DNA of 64,000 nucleotides from Clostridia bacterium (GTDB lineage: Bacteria > Bacillota > Clostridia > Oscillospirales > CAG-272). Numbering within the stretch: position 1 is the stretch's first letter; each line of letters opens with the position of its first letter. Shown piece by piece: positions 33,108 to 41,999 of the stretch. The notes below the pieces were generated by a model, which was not told where the DNA came from, did not search any database, and worked only from the letters and a program-made list of their open reading frames with translations. The DNA lies in the NCBI GenBank assembly GCA_017456905.1, contig JAFTIL010000093.1:1-64000 (forward strand). Reading direction: 5' to 3'. A program made the position numbers and the translations under genes.

Positions 33108-34007
33108 ATGGATCTGTATACCACCCTCCCCGTCACCGAGATCCAGCGCTTTTGTATGCACGACGGTCCCGGTGTGCGAACGGTCGTATTTCTCAAGGGC
33201 TGTCCCCTGCGGTGTGCCTGGTGTCATAATCCAGAGACACAAAACAGCCGCGGCGAGATGCTCTATGATCAAACTAAATGTATCGGCTGCGGTGCTTGCG
33301 TTGACGTTTGCGCCCATAAGGCACACACCGTTGCCGAGACCCATATTTATGACCGCGAACGTTGCGTTGCCTGTGGCAAGTGCGCCGAGGTCTGCTGTGC
33401 CAATGCCATGAGCCCCGCCGCACGGGAATTGACGATCCGAGAGATTCTGGACACCGTTCTTCGGGATCGCTCCTTTTATGGCGAGACGGGAGGCATCACG
33501 GTCTCGGGCGGTGAGCCCATGGCGCACCCTCAAGGACTGCTGACCTTGCTGTCGGCCTGCAAACAGGAAGGCTTGAATACCGCCGTGGAGACCTGCGGCG
33601 AGTTCTCTCGTATGTTCGTGCCTGCTCTTGTCAAGCTGACGGATCTTTTGCTTTGGGACGTGAAGGACACCGACGACGAGCGTCACAAGGAATACACGGG
33701 AGTGTCCAACGTCCGTATTTTGGAAAACCTCCAACTGGCCGACCGTCTGGGCGGCCGCACCCGTCTGCGCTGTATCATGGTCAACGGTGTTAATACTGAC
33801 GAGACGCATATCCGAAATTTGGCGGAGCTGTACCGTAGTCTTACCCATTGTGAGGGAATAGAGCTCCTGCCGTATCACGCTTACGGCGGTTCCAAAATGC
33901 TGCCCCTGGGCCGCGAAGACAACGGGCGCAAGGAATGGATCCCCTCGGAGGATACCGTGGCAGATATGAAAAAACGCCTTGCCGAGCAAGGCGTGAAGGT
34001 GATATAG
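33108..34007 (+). CDS. glycyl-radical enzyme activating protein (PflA-like radical SAM)
   Basis: 299 residues. It uses S-adenosylmethionine to install a glycyl radical on a partner enzyme. The radical-SAM motif GCPLRCAWCH gives Cys32, Cys36 and Cys39. Two ferredoxin-type clusters (CIGCGACVDVC and CVACGKCAEVC) are inserted, as in activases of pyruvate formate-lyase-like and diol-dehydratase-like enzymes rather than plain PflA. FLKGCPLRC and VSGGEPMAHP fit the family. SD GGGAG lies 7 bases before the ATG. No glycyl-radical enzyme is adjacent, so the partner must be elsewhere. Confidence 0.92.
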   Translation: MDLYTTLPVTEIQRFCMHDGPGVRTVVFLKGCPLRCAWCHNPETQNSRGEMLYDQTKCIGCGACVDVCAHKAHTVAETHIYDRERCVACGKCAEVCCANAMSPAARELTIREILDTVLRDRSFYGETGGITVSGGEPMAHPQGLLTLLSACKQEGLNTAVETCGEFSRMFVPALVKLTDLLLWDVKDTDDERHKEYTGVSNVRILENLQLADRLGGRTRLRCIMVNGVNTDETHIRNLAELYRSLTHCEGIELLPYHAYGGSKMLPLGREDNGRKEWIPSEDTVADMKKRLAEQGVKVI

Positions 34008-34008
34008 C

Positions 34009-34039
34009 AAAAGGACTGTTTCATTGAAACAGTCCTTTT
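34009..34039 (+). terminator. intrinsic terminator
   Basis: AAAAGGACTGTTTC and GAAACAGTCCTTTT, a perfect 14-bp stem with loop ATT. It also serves the convergent gene ending at 34053. Confidence 0.93.
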
Positions 34040-34052
34040 GCTTTATATGAAA

Positions 34053-35321
34053 TCAACAAGCAAACAGCTCACCGTCACCGGGGGCGAAGGTATAAGTGCC
34101 GCCGCAGGACTCCCACGTGCCTGTAGATTTGTTGAGGTGCCACAGGGGAGCATCACAGTCGATGACCATGGTCACGGGTGCATCGTGATCCTTGTTTACG
34201 ATCATGAAGCGATCACCGTTGCCAAACACGCCCACCACAGCGCGGGGCGTATCGCCTTCGGGGGTGGTGATCCCCTTGACTTGACCGAAGGGCGTGAAGG
34301 GTGTGGCCAGCCTATCTACTTCGTCCCCTGTGTGATATACCGCCACAGATCTATGCGGCTCTGCAGAGACTTCCCCGTTGGGCAGTGGTGTTTCCAGTCC
34401 TGCGTACAGGGCCTGGATATCGGTATTGATGGCCTTGACGATCTCGTATTTCTCGCCGCGGGTGCCGTCCGAGAGGATGATGCCGTTGTGATAAGACCAG
34501 GGCTCTGTGTGAGCGGTGCCGGGTGTCCAATAGGTGAAATAGGATAGGGCAGAAACACCGTGCGCCAAGGCCGTGAAGGCCTCCCAACGTACCTCGCCCT
34601 CGGTAGGCCAGCGGTAGTGCCAATGCTCAACAAGCAGAATGATGGCCATCCACGGCACGCCGATCTCGGCGGCCTTATTTCTCACTAGCATGAGATTGTC
34701 ATAGAAATGGGGACGGTCCACTGCCTCGTAAAGATTACCCTCCCAGCCGTTGCGCTTAATGTTTTCCTCAGACAGACGGGCGGGCTTCTTGCCCTCCAGG
34801 GAGGCCACTTGACTAAAGGTAAGGGTATAGTGGTCGTAAGAGAGCAGGGAAGGGTTGACCTCTGCGATATAGCGATCCATGTGAAGATTGTACCGATCCA
34901 GCATATCCATGCCCTCAATCTGAGGAACGGCGGGATGGGGGAGGAAATTCACGTACTCCCCATGGAGGGGATCATGCTCATGGAGATAGCGCGCCACGCG
35001 GCCCAGGGTAGGGAAGTATTCGTCCACAGGTTCGTCGCGCATAAAGAAGCGGTTGACGGTGGGATAGTCACGGTAGTCCGCGATTATGGCGTCCAGGGCG
35101 GACTCCCACCCCTCATCGCCTGCCAGGGCGATACCCATACGGGGATCGTTCACGTTAGCCTTCAAGCCAAGCTCCTCGCACCACGCAAGCACTTGTTGGT
35201 TGGTCTCGGTGTCGTAGGCGCACTCAATGAGGTTAAAGCCCGCGTCCTTGGCCTCAATCAGGCGTTCACGGGAGAGAAATTCCTTACGGATGCCGTACCA
35301 GTATGTAATGGGGAATGACAT
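34053..35321 (-). CDS. putative TIM-barrel glycoside-hydrolase-like protein
   Basis: 422 residues. The start at 35321 follows GGAGGT. The N-terminal half is a barrel (MSFPITYWYGIRKEF, KDAGFNLIECAYDTET, RFFMRDEP with a candidate acid pair). A central HWHYRWPTEGEVRWEAFTAL and SALSYFTYWTPGT follow. The last ~100 residues form a beta-domain (RAVVGVFGNGDRFMIVNKD) typical of sugar-enzyme C-termini. It has no signal peptide. It is likely a carbohydrate-active enzyme of unknown specificity, perhaps GH42-like. It is next to a solute-binding lipoprotein on the same strand. Confidence 0.7.
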   Translation of the reverse strand: MSFPITYWYGIRKEFLSRERLIEAKDAGFNLIECAYDTETNQQVLAWCEELGLKANVNDPRMGIALAGDEGWESALDAIIADYRDYPTVNRFFMRDEPVDEYFPTLGRVARYLHEHDPLHGEYVNFLPHPAVPQIEGMDMLDRYNLHMDRYIAEVNPSLLSYDHYTLTFSQVASLEGKKPARLSEENIKRNGWEGNLYEAVDRPHFYDNLMLVRNKAAEIGVPWMAIILLVEHWHYRWPTEGEVRWEAFTALAHGVSALSYFTYWTPGTAHTEPWSYHNGIILSDGTRGEKYEIVKAINTDIQALYAGLETPLPNGEVSAEPHRSVAVYHTGDEVDRLATPFTPFGQVKGITTPEGDTPRAVVGVFGNGDRFMIVNKDHDAPVTMVIDCDAPLWHLNKSTGTWESCGGTYTFAPGDGELFAC

Positions 35322-35342
35322 TGAAATACCTCCTTTTGAAAG

Positions 35343-35369
35343 AAGGCTGTCCCGAAACGAGACAGCCTT
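35343..35369 (-). terminator. intrinsic terminator of the solute-binding protein gene
   Basis: AAGGCTGTCCCG pairs with CGAGACAGCCTT (one mismatch) around AAA; T-rich on the minus strand. Confidence 0.8.
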
Positions 35370-35391
35370 TTGATTTTCAGAAATGCTTTTA

Positions 35392-36942
35392 TCAATCAAT
35401 ATTGTTCTTCTTCATGAACTCATTGACCTTCTTTTCCACGGCGCGCTCGAGGGAACGCATATAGCCCTTGATCACGGCATTATATTCACGTTCTTCCTGC
35501 ACGGCGAGGGTGAATCCATTCAGCATTACGCTACCCAACGCATCGTTGTATGCCAAAGCGAAGGAATTGCCGAAGTTGTCATGGATGATGTCGATCATGC
35601 TGGCAGCAACGGAGTCGTCTACGTACTGGATCTGGAGAGCTTCCTTATAGTACTTGGGCATAAGCAGCTTGCCGGTCTCGCGATTGAGGACTTCAATCAC
35701 GGTGCTGGTAAATTCCATATCCTTGGCGGTCGACAGAATAGCTCCGAGCTCGGTGGTGTCGTGGGTAGAAGTGACGTAGCGCTTGTCAGAAGCGTAGAGC
35801 ATGGGGTAGGGAACGATACCGATGTCACCCTCCATGCCTCGCAGGGTGGGGTTCTCCAGAGAACCGAGACGCTGGTAACCGACGACCAGTGCCTGGCCGT
35901 CTACGAAGGCTTCCAGAAGCTCGGTCTCGGGGGTATCCTCGATGCTGGCGGATTCGTTCTGGAACAGTGCGGTCATAGCCGTAGCCAAATCCGAGGCGCG
36001 ACTGTCTTCCAGGAGGGCGATTGAGGGCATACCGTCTTCGATCTCTCTCTTGATAAAGGAGGGGTTACCGCTGACCGTGAAAGGAATGGAACAGCCCCAG
36101 AATTCGCAGACGAGGAAGCCGTACATATCGCCCTTGTCCTTGGCCTGGTTCATGTTGGTGTCTTCATAAACGTCGGAGATCATGTTGGTCAGCTTTTCAT
36201 AAGTCCATTCATAATTCAGGACCCAATCATAGACCTCGTCGGGATTGCTCTGGTAATACTCAAGATAGATGTCCTTGTTATAAAGGAGGCAGTGGGCCGA
36301 GCGGATCAGGTCGATGAAATAGTCGCCTGCCAGGAGATACTGATAACCGTCGATGAGGCGGAGATCCTCCATATAGTCCGCGTACCAGTAGTCCTTAGAA
36401 AAGTTGAAGGTACATTCGTCCTCCAGGGTGTTGCGGAAGTTGCCCTCGATGGCCAGGTTGGCAAAGGGAAACAAGTCGTTGATGACCAGATCGAATTCGT
36501 GGTCGCCGGAGCCAACGTACTTACGAATGTCAGCCTGTACATCCGTGTAGGGAATGTTGATCTGGGTGTATTCCAAAGTAATCCCCAGCTTTTCCTCAAC
36601 AGTAACATTTCTCTCCAGCACCGCGTCGTTGACAAGACCGCCATCGGTGGTGTTGGTGCCTTCAATGAGGAAGTTGGAGTTACCCATACCCGTGCTGGCG
36701 ATGTTGGTGCTGGTGTAGATGTGGAAGGGACGATTGTTGTAGTTAACGTTTTTGAAGGGATCGGGCTCTTCAGACTCGACTTCTTCGACGGCGGAGCCTT
36801 GGGTGGTATTAGCCTGGGTCTCGTTGGGAGTCTCTGTTGTGGTAGCGCAGGATGCAAGCCCCAGAACTGAGCCTGCCAGCATGGAGACGCAGAGAACCAA
36901 AGTGACGATGCGTTTAGTCAAGGGAGACATGAACAGGTGCAT
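35392..36942 (-). CDS. extracellular solute-binding lipoprotein (ABC-importer type)
   Basis: 516 residues. SD GGAGGA lies before the ATG. The signal peptide ends LGLASC (Cys32), then a Thr/Glu-rich linker. The mature part has the features of family 1 sugar-binding proteins: FHIYTSTNIAST strand, EEKLGITLEYTQI, FDLVINDLFPFAN, WTYEKLTNMI and GIVPYPML. It is likely to bind oligosaccharides at the cell surface. Permease and ATPase genes are missing on both sides, so it is an orphan in this window. The enzyme-like gene downstream on the same strand may act on the bound sugar. A terminator lies between the two. Confidence 0.85.
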   Translation of the reverse strand: MHLFMSPLTKRIVTLVLCVSMLAGSVLGLASCATTTETPNETQANTTQGSAVEEVESEEPDPFKNVNYNNRPFHIYTSTNIASTGMGNSNFLIEGTNTTDGGLVNDAVLERNVTVEEKLGITLEYTQINIPYTDVQADIRKYVGSGDHEFDLVINDLFPFANLAIEGNFRNTLEDECTFNFSKDYWYADYMEDLRLIDGYQYLLAGDYFIDLIRSAHCLLYNKDIYLEYYQSNPDEVYDWVLNYEWTYEKLTNMISDVYEDTNMNQAKDKGDMYGFLVCEFWGCSIPFTVSGNPSFIKREIEDGMPSIALLEDSRASDLATAMTALFQNESASIEDTPETELLEAFVDGQALVVGYQRLGSLENPTLRGMEGDIGIVPYPMLYASDKRYVTSTHDTTELGAILSTAKDMEFTSTVIEVLNRETGKLLMPKYYKEALQIQYVDDSVAASMIDIIHDNFGNSFALAYNDALGSVMLNGFTLAVQEEREYNAVIKGYMRSLERAVEKKVNEFMKKNNID

Positions 36943-37136
36943 ATATATTCCTCCTAAATAACTTGAAGCAGTTAAAATCTGCCATATTGTAAAAATTATC
37001 CCATAATTTTATGAATTGGAATCAATGTTTTTATGAGGGATTTGTTAATATGTGAAGAAATCGATATCGGGAATGAAAATATTTCAAGTTTTACCTGATC
37101 TTTTTTTAAAATTAAGAAAAAGATTTCTCTTTCCCG

Positions 37137-37165
37137 TTGACTTGACGGAGAAGATTTGTTATAAT
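37137..37165 (+). promoter_or_regulatory. promoter of the dlt-like operon
   Basis: TTGACT (37137-37142), 17 bp, TATAAT (37160-37165). The preceding 36943-37136 gap is AT-rich and holds nothing else I can name. Confidence 0.7.
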
Positions 37166-37204
37166 AATATATAATACTATATTTGTATCATGAAGGAGTT
37201 TACC

Positions 37205-38467
37205 TTGAAGATAAAAAAACACTTGAAAGGATGTCTTGCGGTGTTGGGCGGGCTTATGCTTTGTCTGCTTTTGACAGGCTGCTCCCGCAAGCTTACCTAC
37301 ACCATTCAGGCAGGAAGGGATCTGCCCGATCCTGAGGACCTGTCCGATGCCGAGGGTCTGGCTTACGATGCGGGCTATGACCCCGATTGTGTTAACCATG
37401 CGGGTAACTACGAGCTTACCCTCACCGATGCCAAAGGAAAAAAATACGTGCTCAAGCTTACGGTGAAGGATACGAAAAAGCCCGTGGTGGTCTCCAGACA
37501 CGTCTATTATGCCGTTGGTACCGAAGATCCCGATGCCGCTGATTTCATCAATACCATTGCCGAGGCGGATGATTATACGGCCTACTTTACCTGTGATCTC
37601 CCCGACATGACGAAGATCGGAGATTACGATATTTCTTTCCGCGTCAAGGACGCCAGCGGTAACGTATCCGCTGAGTGCTTTTCTGTTCTCACCGTCGTGG
37701 AGGACAGACAAGCACCAATATTTATCCACGTCCCCGAGTTGTCTGCATATGTAGGTGAGGCTATCGCCTATCGCAAGGGATTGGTGGTTACCGACAACTG
37801 CAGTGGGGAAGTGACTGTTGAGGTGGATGCCTCGCTGGTCAACCCTGAGGTGCCGGGGGATTATACCGTTCAATATACGGCAACCGATGCCTGTGGTAAT
37901 GTGTCCACCGCGCACACAGTGATCCACATTTATGGAAATCAGATCACAGAGGCTCAGTTGTTTGAGAAGATCGACGCTTTGCTCACCCAGATCACCACGC
38001 CCGATATGAGCACCGAACAAAAGCTTCGTGCGATTCACGCATATGTCCAGGAGCATATTTCTTACACCTCGGATTCCGATAAATCCGACTGGGTGCGCGC
38101 CGCCTATGATGGCCTGTTCGTCTCGGGAACGGGAGATTGCTTCAACTATTTCGCCGCGCTTAAGGCCTTCGTGGTCCGCTTGGGGTTGGACTACCGTGAG
38201 ATCGAGCGTACCCCCGGCGTGGCCGAAGGAACGCACTTCTGGCTCATGGTCAACCTGGGAACGAACCAAAATCCTCGTTGGTATCACTACGATGCTACCC
38301 GTTTGCGCAACTCCTACGAGAACAGCGGCTGTCTGATTACCGAAAAGCAGATGTACGCCTACAACCGCATGGCAGGCATGACCTTCTATGCTTATGATGC
38401 GTCGGCCTATCCTGCTACCTCCAAGGAGATCATTACCCCTACGCCTACTTTGCAACCCTATTATTGA
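37205..38467 (+). CDS. transglutaminase-like lipoprotein with Ig-like domains
   Basis: 420 residues with a TTG start: AAGGAG (37193-37198) is 6 bases before this TTG, whereas the ATG at 37190 would overlap the SD. The lipobox is LLTGC (Cys26). Two beta-sandwich, Ig-like segments (about residues 45-190 and 195-265; the repeated VKDASGNVS/ATDACGNVS is typical) precede a transglutaminase-like domain. The Cys-His-Asp triad fits Cys312 (GDCFNY), His344 (THFWL) and Asp363 (HYDAT). It may act as a surface peptidase, hydrolase or crosslinker. First gene of the operon; its stop abuts the ligase gene. Confidence 0.85.
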   Translation: MKIKKHLKGCLAVLGGLMLCLLLTGCSRKLTYTIQAGRDLPDPEDLSDAEGLAYDAGYDPDCVNHAGNYELTLTDAKGKKYVLKLTVKDTKKPVVVSRHVYYAVGTEDPDAADFINTIAEADDYTAYFTCDLPDMTKIGDYDISFRVKDASGNVSAECFSVLTVVEDRQAPIFIHVPELSAYVGEAIAYRKGLVVTDNCSGEVTVEVDASLVNPEVPGDYTVQYTATDACGNVSTAHTVIHIYGNQITEAQLFEKIDALLTQITTPDMSTEQKLRAIHAYVQEHISYTSDSDKSDWVRAAYDGLFVSGTGDCFNYFAALKAFVVRLGLDYREIERTPGVAEGTHFWLMVNLGTNQNPRWYHYDATRLRNSYENSGCLITEKQMYAYNRMAGMTFYAYDASAYPATSKEIITPTPTLQPYY

Positions 38468-38481
38468 TGGGAAGTGACCTT

Positions 38482-40005
38482 ATGTTAAAAAATATTCTTC
38501 AATACCTTGAAAATACGGCCATCCGTGTCCCCGAAAAGCTTGCGTTTTCCGACGGAGAACGCACCCTCACGCACGGAGAGGTCTACCACCTTGCCCGCCG
38601 CTTGGGCAGTCTGCTGGCAGGGAAGGGCTATGCCCGTGAGCCTGTCATGCTCTTGCTGGATCGCTCCCCCGAGGCGGTGGCCGCCACCTTCGGGGTCATC
38701 TACAGCGGATGCTATTACGTGGTGCTGGACAACGATATGCCTGCCGCCCGTATGGGTCAGATCATTGACACCATGAAGGCCCGTGTGCTGGTCTGTGATG
38801 AAAAGAATACCAAGAAAGCCAATGACCTCATGGAAAAAGGCTTGTTTTCGGGAGAGATCCTTTCCTGGGAGACGGCTAAAGAAACTTCCGAGGATACCGA
38901 TGCCCTTGACCGTATCCGCCGCGGCCAGATCGACACAGATCCCATCTACGTGGTGTTTACCTCTGGCTCTACAGGCATTCCCAAGGGCGTAGCCGCCTGT
39001 CATCGTTCGGTCATTGACTATACCGAGTCCCTTTGTGAGGTTCTGCCTTTTTCCGAGGATACCGTTTTTGCCAATCAGACCCCCCTGTATTTCGATGCGC
39101 CTCTTAAGGAGATCATGCCCACCCTGAAGTACGGTGCTACGGTCTATCTGGTGCCCAAAAAGCTGTTCATGTTCCCTGTAAAGCTCTGCGAATTTTTGAA
39201 CGAGCATAAGGTCAACACGGTTTGCTGGGTGGTATCTGCCTTGACCATGATCTCGTCCTTGGGCGCTTTGGAAAAAACGCCGCCCAAGTATCTGACCACC
39301 ATTTGCTTTGGCAGCGAGGTGTTTCCCCGTCCTCAGTACGATCTGTGGCGGGCGGCCTATCCTGATGCCGCATTCTTCAATCTGTATGGTCCCACCGAGG
39401 CTACGGGTATGTCCTGTTACTGGCCTGTTCGAGACCTTGACCCCGACGAGCCTATTCCCGTGGGCTATCCCTTCAACAACACCCGTATCCTCCTGCTCAC
39501 AGACAACGGCAAGGAAGCTACTGACGGCGAGATAGGGGAGATCTATATGCAGGGTACTTGCGTGACTCTCGGCTACTACGCAAACCCCGAAAAGACCGCC
39601 GAGGCGTTTGTGCAAAATCCTCTGAACTCCCATTATCCCGAGTTGATCTACCGCACGGGCGATCTGGGACGCTACAACGAGCGCGGAGAGCTGGTGTTTA
39701 TCTCCCGCCGTGACGCCCAGATCAAGCACATGGGCCATCGCATCGAGCTGGGTGAGATCGAGGCCGCTTCGGCTACTGTGGAGGGCGTGGGTCAATGCTG
39801 CTGTGTGTACGATACCACGGGCAAGCGTATCGTCTTGTACTACGTCGGCACTGCCGAGCCCAAGGACGTGGCCAAGGCGCTTCGAGAAAGATTGCCTCGC
39901 TATATGTTGCCCGCTGTGTGCGAGTCTCTGAACGCCATGCCCAGAACACCTAACGGAAAGCTGGACCGCAAGGGTCTGCGCGAGAGGGCGGAGAGGGGAG
40001 AATGA
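38482..40005 (+). CDS. DltA-like carrier-protein ligase (adenylating enzyme)
   Basis: About 507 residues from the ATG at 38482. Starts at 38464 (TTG) or 38467 (ATG) overlap the upstream stop and are possible but lack a clear SD. The adenylation core is complete: TSGSTGIPKG (160-169), YGPTEAT, RTGDLG, IKHMGHRIELGEIE and the C-terminal lysine NGKLDRKG (Lys493). In the DltA group the enzyme activates D-Ala with ATP and loads it on DltC. The substrate here is unknown. Followed by a repeat and the carrier gene, it forms a dlt-like system with 40137-43076. Confidence 0.9.
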   Translation: MLKNILQYLENTAIRVPEKLAFSDGERTLTHGEVYHLARRLGSLLAGKGYAREPVMLLLDRSPEAVAATFGVIYSGCYYVVLDNDMPAARMGQIIDTMKARVLVCDEKNTKKANDLMEKGLFSGEILSWETAKETSEDTDALDRIRRGQIDTDPIYVVFTSGSTGIPKGVAACHRSVIDYTESLCEVLPFSEDTVFANQTPLYFDAPLKEIMPTLKYGATVYLVPKKLFMFPVKLCEFLNEHKVNTVCWVVSALTMISSLGALEKTPPKYLTTICFGSEVFPRPQYDLWRAAYPDAAFFNLYGPTEATGMSCYWPVRDLDPDEPIPVGYPFNNTRILLLTDNGKEATDGEIGEIYMQGTCVTLGYYANPEKTAEAFVQNPLNSHYPELIYRTGDLGRYNERGELVFISRRDAQIKHMGHRIELGEIEAASATVEGVGQCCCVYDTTGKRIVLYYVGTAEPKDVAKALRERLPRYMLPAVCESLNAMPRTPNGKLDRKGLRERAERGE

Positions 40006-40063
40006 AAACGTCTCTTTTAAACACGAAAACTATGCCCGGACATCGAAAAAATTTATATGATTG

Positions 40064-40110
40064 AAAGTTTTTGAAGGGTTCCAAGGGAAACTTAAAAAAG
40101 CTCCTCTTGG
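40064..40110 (+). repeat. palindromic intergenic repeat, family B copy 2 (degenerate)
   Basis: AAAGTTTTTGAAGGG, a purine run, then CTTAAAAAAG and CTCCTCTTGG, a degenerate copy of the family B unit, inside the operon between the ligase and carrier genes. Confidence 0.5.
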
Positions 40111-40136
40111 CGTACCACTTAAAGAAAGGACATACC

Positions 40137-40364
40137 ATGAACGAAATTATTGAAATCCTCACCGAGCTTCACGACGACGTGGACTTTGCTACCGAAACGG
40201 GTCTTGTGGAAAACGGCATCCTCAATTCTCTGGACATCGTCGCCATCATTACCGAGATCGACGACCGCTTGGACGTTCAGATCCCCGCAGAGGAGATCCT
40301 GCCTGAGAATTTTGATTCCGCTGAAGCGCTGTGGGCGCTGGTACAGCGTCTTGATGAGGCGTAA
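40137..40364 (+). CDS. acyl/aminoacyl carrier protein (DltC-like)
   Basis: 75 residues, acidic. Start at 40137 behind GAAAGGA. The four-helix carrier fold is seen in the pattern, with the phosphopantetheine serine in GILNSLDIV (Ser31). The residue before Ser is Asn instead of the usual Asp. Following LDVQIPAEEILPENFDSAEALW matches DltC-type carriers better than fatty-acid ACPs. It should accept the substrate activated by the upstream ligase and pass it to the MBOAT protein. 9 bases before the MBOAT start. Confidence 0.92.
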   Translation: MNEIIEILTELHDDVDFATETGLVENGILNSLDIVAIITEIDDRLDVQIPAEEILPENFDSAEALWALVQRLDEA

Positions 40365-40373
40365 GGCGGCCCT

Positions 40374-41984
40374 ATGAGCTTTACATCTGCGGCGTTTATT
40401 CTCTTTGCCGCGCTGATACTGCTGATCTACTATACCGTGCCCAAACGGGGGCAATGGATCGTCCTGCTGGTTGCCTCCTTCCTCTTTTATTGGGCGGCAG
40501 GGAGCTGGTATCTGCCTTTTATCGCGGTCACCATCCTGTCTACCTGGCTCTGCGCCCTCATGATCTGCAGACGGGACAGGCTGGACGAGGCCTATCTTGC
40601 CGATCATAAGGCAGATATGACCAAGGAAGAGCGCAAAGCCTTTAAGGCAAATGCCAAAAAGAAAAAGCGCCCGTACCTTGTGGGCGGTCTGATCTTTAAT
40701 TTTGCTATTCTCGGTGTTTTGAAGTACACCGGCTTTGTGCTGGGAGGGGTCAACGATCTTCTGTCTCTCTTTAGTGACATTTCGGTGACGATTCCCTCCC
40801 TGATCCTTCCCCTGGGCATCTCCTACTACATTTTCCGTTCCACCGCCTATCTCATCGACGTGTATTGGGGCAAGACCGAGGCAGAAGGGAACATCGCCAA
40901 ATATGCGTTGTTCGTTTCCTTCTTTCCCGCCGTCCTTCAAGGTCCCATCAGCCGTCATAAGGATCTGGCGCCCCAGTTCTTCACGCCGCATAAGGCAGAG
41001 TGGTCCAATCTCTCCGAGGGCGGCTTGCGGGTACTGTGGGGATTCTTTAAGAAAATGGTCATTGCCGATACCGCTATGATCGCGGTCAAGGCGATCATTG
41101 GAGATCCCTATATCCCCGGAAGCCAACTGTCGGGTATGTATGTGCTGTTGCTGATCATCCTGTATTCCGCCGTGATCTACGGCGACTTCACGGGCGGCAT
41201 TGATATTACCATCGGTCTCTCCCGTATGATGGGGCTGAAGCTGGCAGAAAACTTCGACCATCCCTTTTCCTCTCACTCGACGCAGGAATATTGGAACCGA
41301 TGGCATATGACCATGGGCTCCTACTTCACCGACTACGTGTTCAACCCCTTATCTATCAGCGGCCCTATGAAAAAGTTGTCCAAATGGAGCAGGGAAAAGC
41401 TGGGGAAAACGGTGGGTATGCGCGTTCCGGTGTATCTCGCTACTCTGATCACCTGGTTTTTGACAGGTCTTTGGCATGGCGCGGCGTGGAACTTCATCGT
41501 CTGGGGCCTTCTCAACGGCGCGGTCATTTTGATCTCTCGTGAGTTTTCTCCTTTGTACGCCAAGTTCCACAAAAAGTTCCCCGGTCTTAAGGAAAACGTG
41601 ATCTACGGCGGATTTTGCGCCGTCCGCACCTTCTTCCTTATGGGCGCTATCCGTATTCTGGACTGTTACCGCGACGTCCCCGTGACTTTCAAGTCCTTCG
41701 GCTCTATCTTCTACGATTTCGCCTCTTGGGGCGATCTTTTGAGTGGCAAGGTGCTGGAATTGCTGGGGCTGGAGCTGAGGCAATGCATCATGATCGCCCT
41801 GGCCACCGTAGTGGTGTTTCTGGTCTGCCACCGCAGCAAGACCAAGCCTGTGCTGACCGAGATCTCCGAGCGCCCTTGGCTCTTTGGCGCCGTTTGCGCT
41901 CTGCTTATTTTGATCATTCTGATCTTCGGCAGCTACGGCATCGGCTTCGACGCAGGCGATTTCATTTACCAAACGCAGTTTTAA
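40374..41984 (+). CDS. MBOAT-family acyltransferase (DltB/AlgI-like)
   Basis: 536 residues with about eleven membrane helices. The MBOAT histidine is in TGLWHGAAWNFIVWG (His368), preceded by QEYWNRWHMTMGSYFTDYVF. The N-terminal FILFAALILLIYYTVPKRGQW and the GPISRHKDL loop match DltB/AlgI. Such proteins carry an acyl or D-Ala group across the membrane onto a polymer. The carrier and adenylating enzyme upstream supply the substrate; the SGNH protein downstream is the likely partner. SD is weak (GGCGGC), consistent with tight coupling. Confidence 0.93.
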   Translation: MSFTSAAFILFAALILLIYYTVPKRGQWIVLLVASFLFYWAAGSWYLPFIAVTILSTWLCALMICRRDRLDEAYLADHKADMTKEERKAFKANAKKKKRPYLVGGLIFNFAILGVLKYTGFVLGGVNDLLSLFSDISVTIPSLILPLGISYYIFRSTAYLIDVYWGKTEAEGNIAKYALFVSFFPAVLQGPISRHKDLAPQFFTPHKAEWSNLSEGGLRVLWGFFKKMVIADTAMIAVKAIIGDPYIPGSQLSGMYVLLLIILYSAVIYGDFTGGIDITIGLSRMMGLKLAENFDHPFSSHSTQEYWNRWHMTMGSYFTDYVFNPLSISGPMKKLSKWSREKLGKTVGMRVPVYLATLITWFLTGLWHGAAWNFIVWGLLNGAVILISREFSPLYAKFHKKFPGLKENVIYGGFCAVRTFFLMGAIRILDCYRDVPVTFKSFGSIFYDFASWGDLLSGKVLELLGLELRQCIMIALATVVVFLVCHRSKTKPVLTEISERPWLFGAVCALLILIILIFGSYGIGFDAGDFIYQTQF

Positions 41985-41999
41985 GGGGGGACGGAAGAT

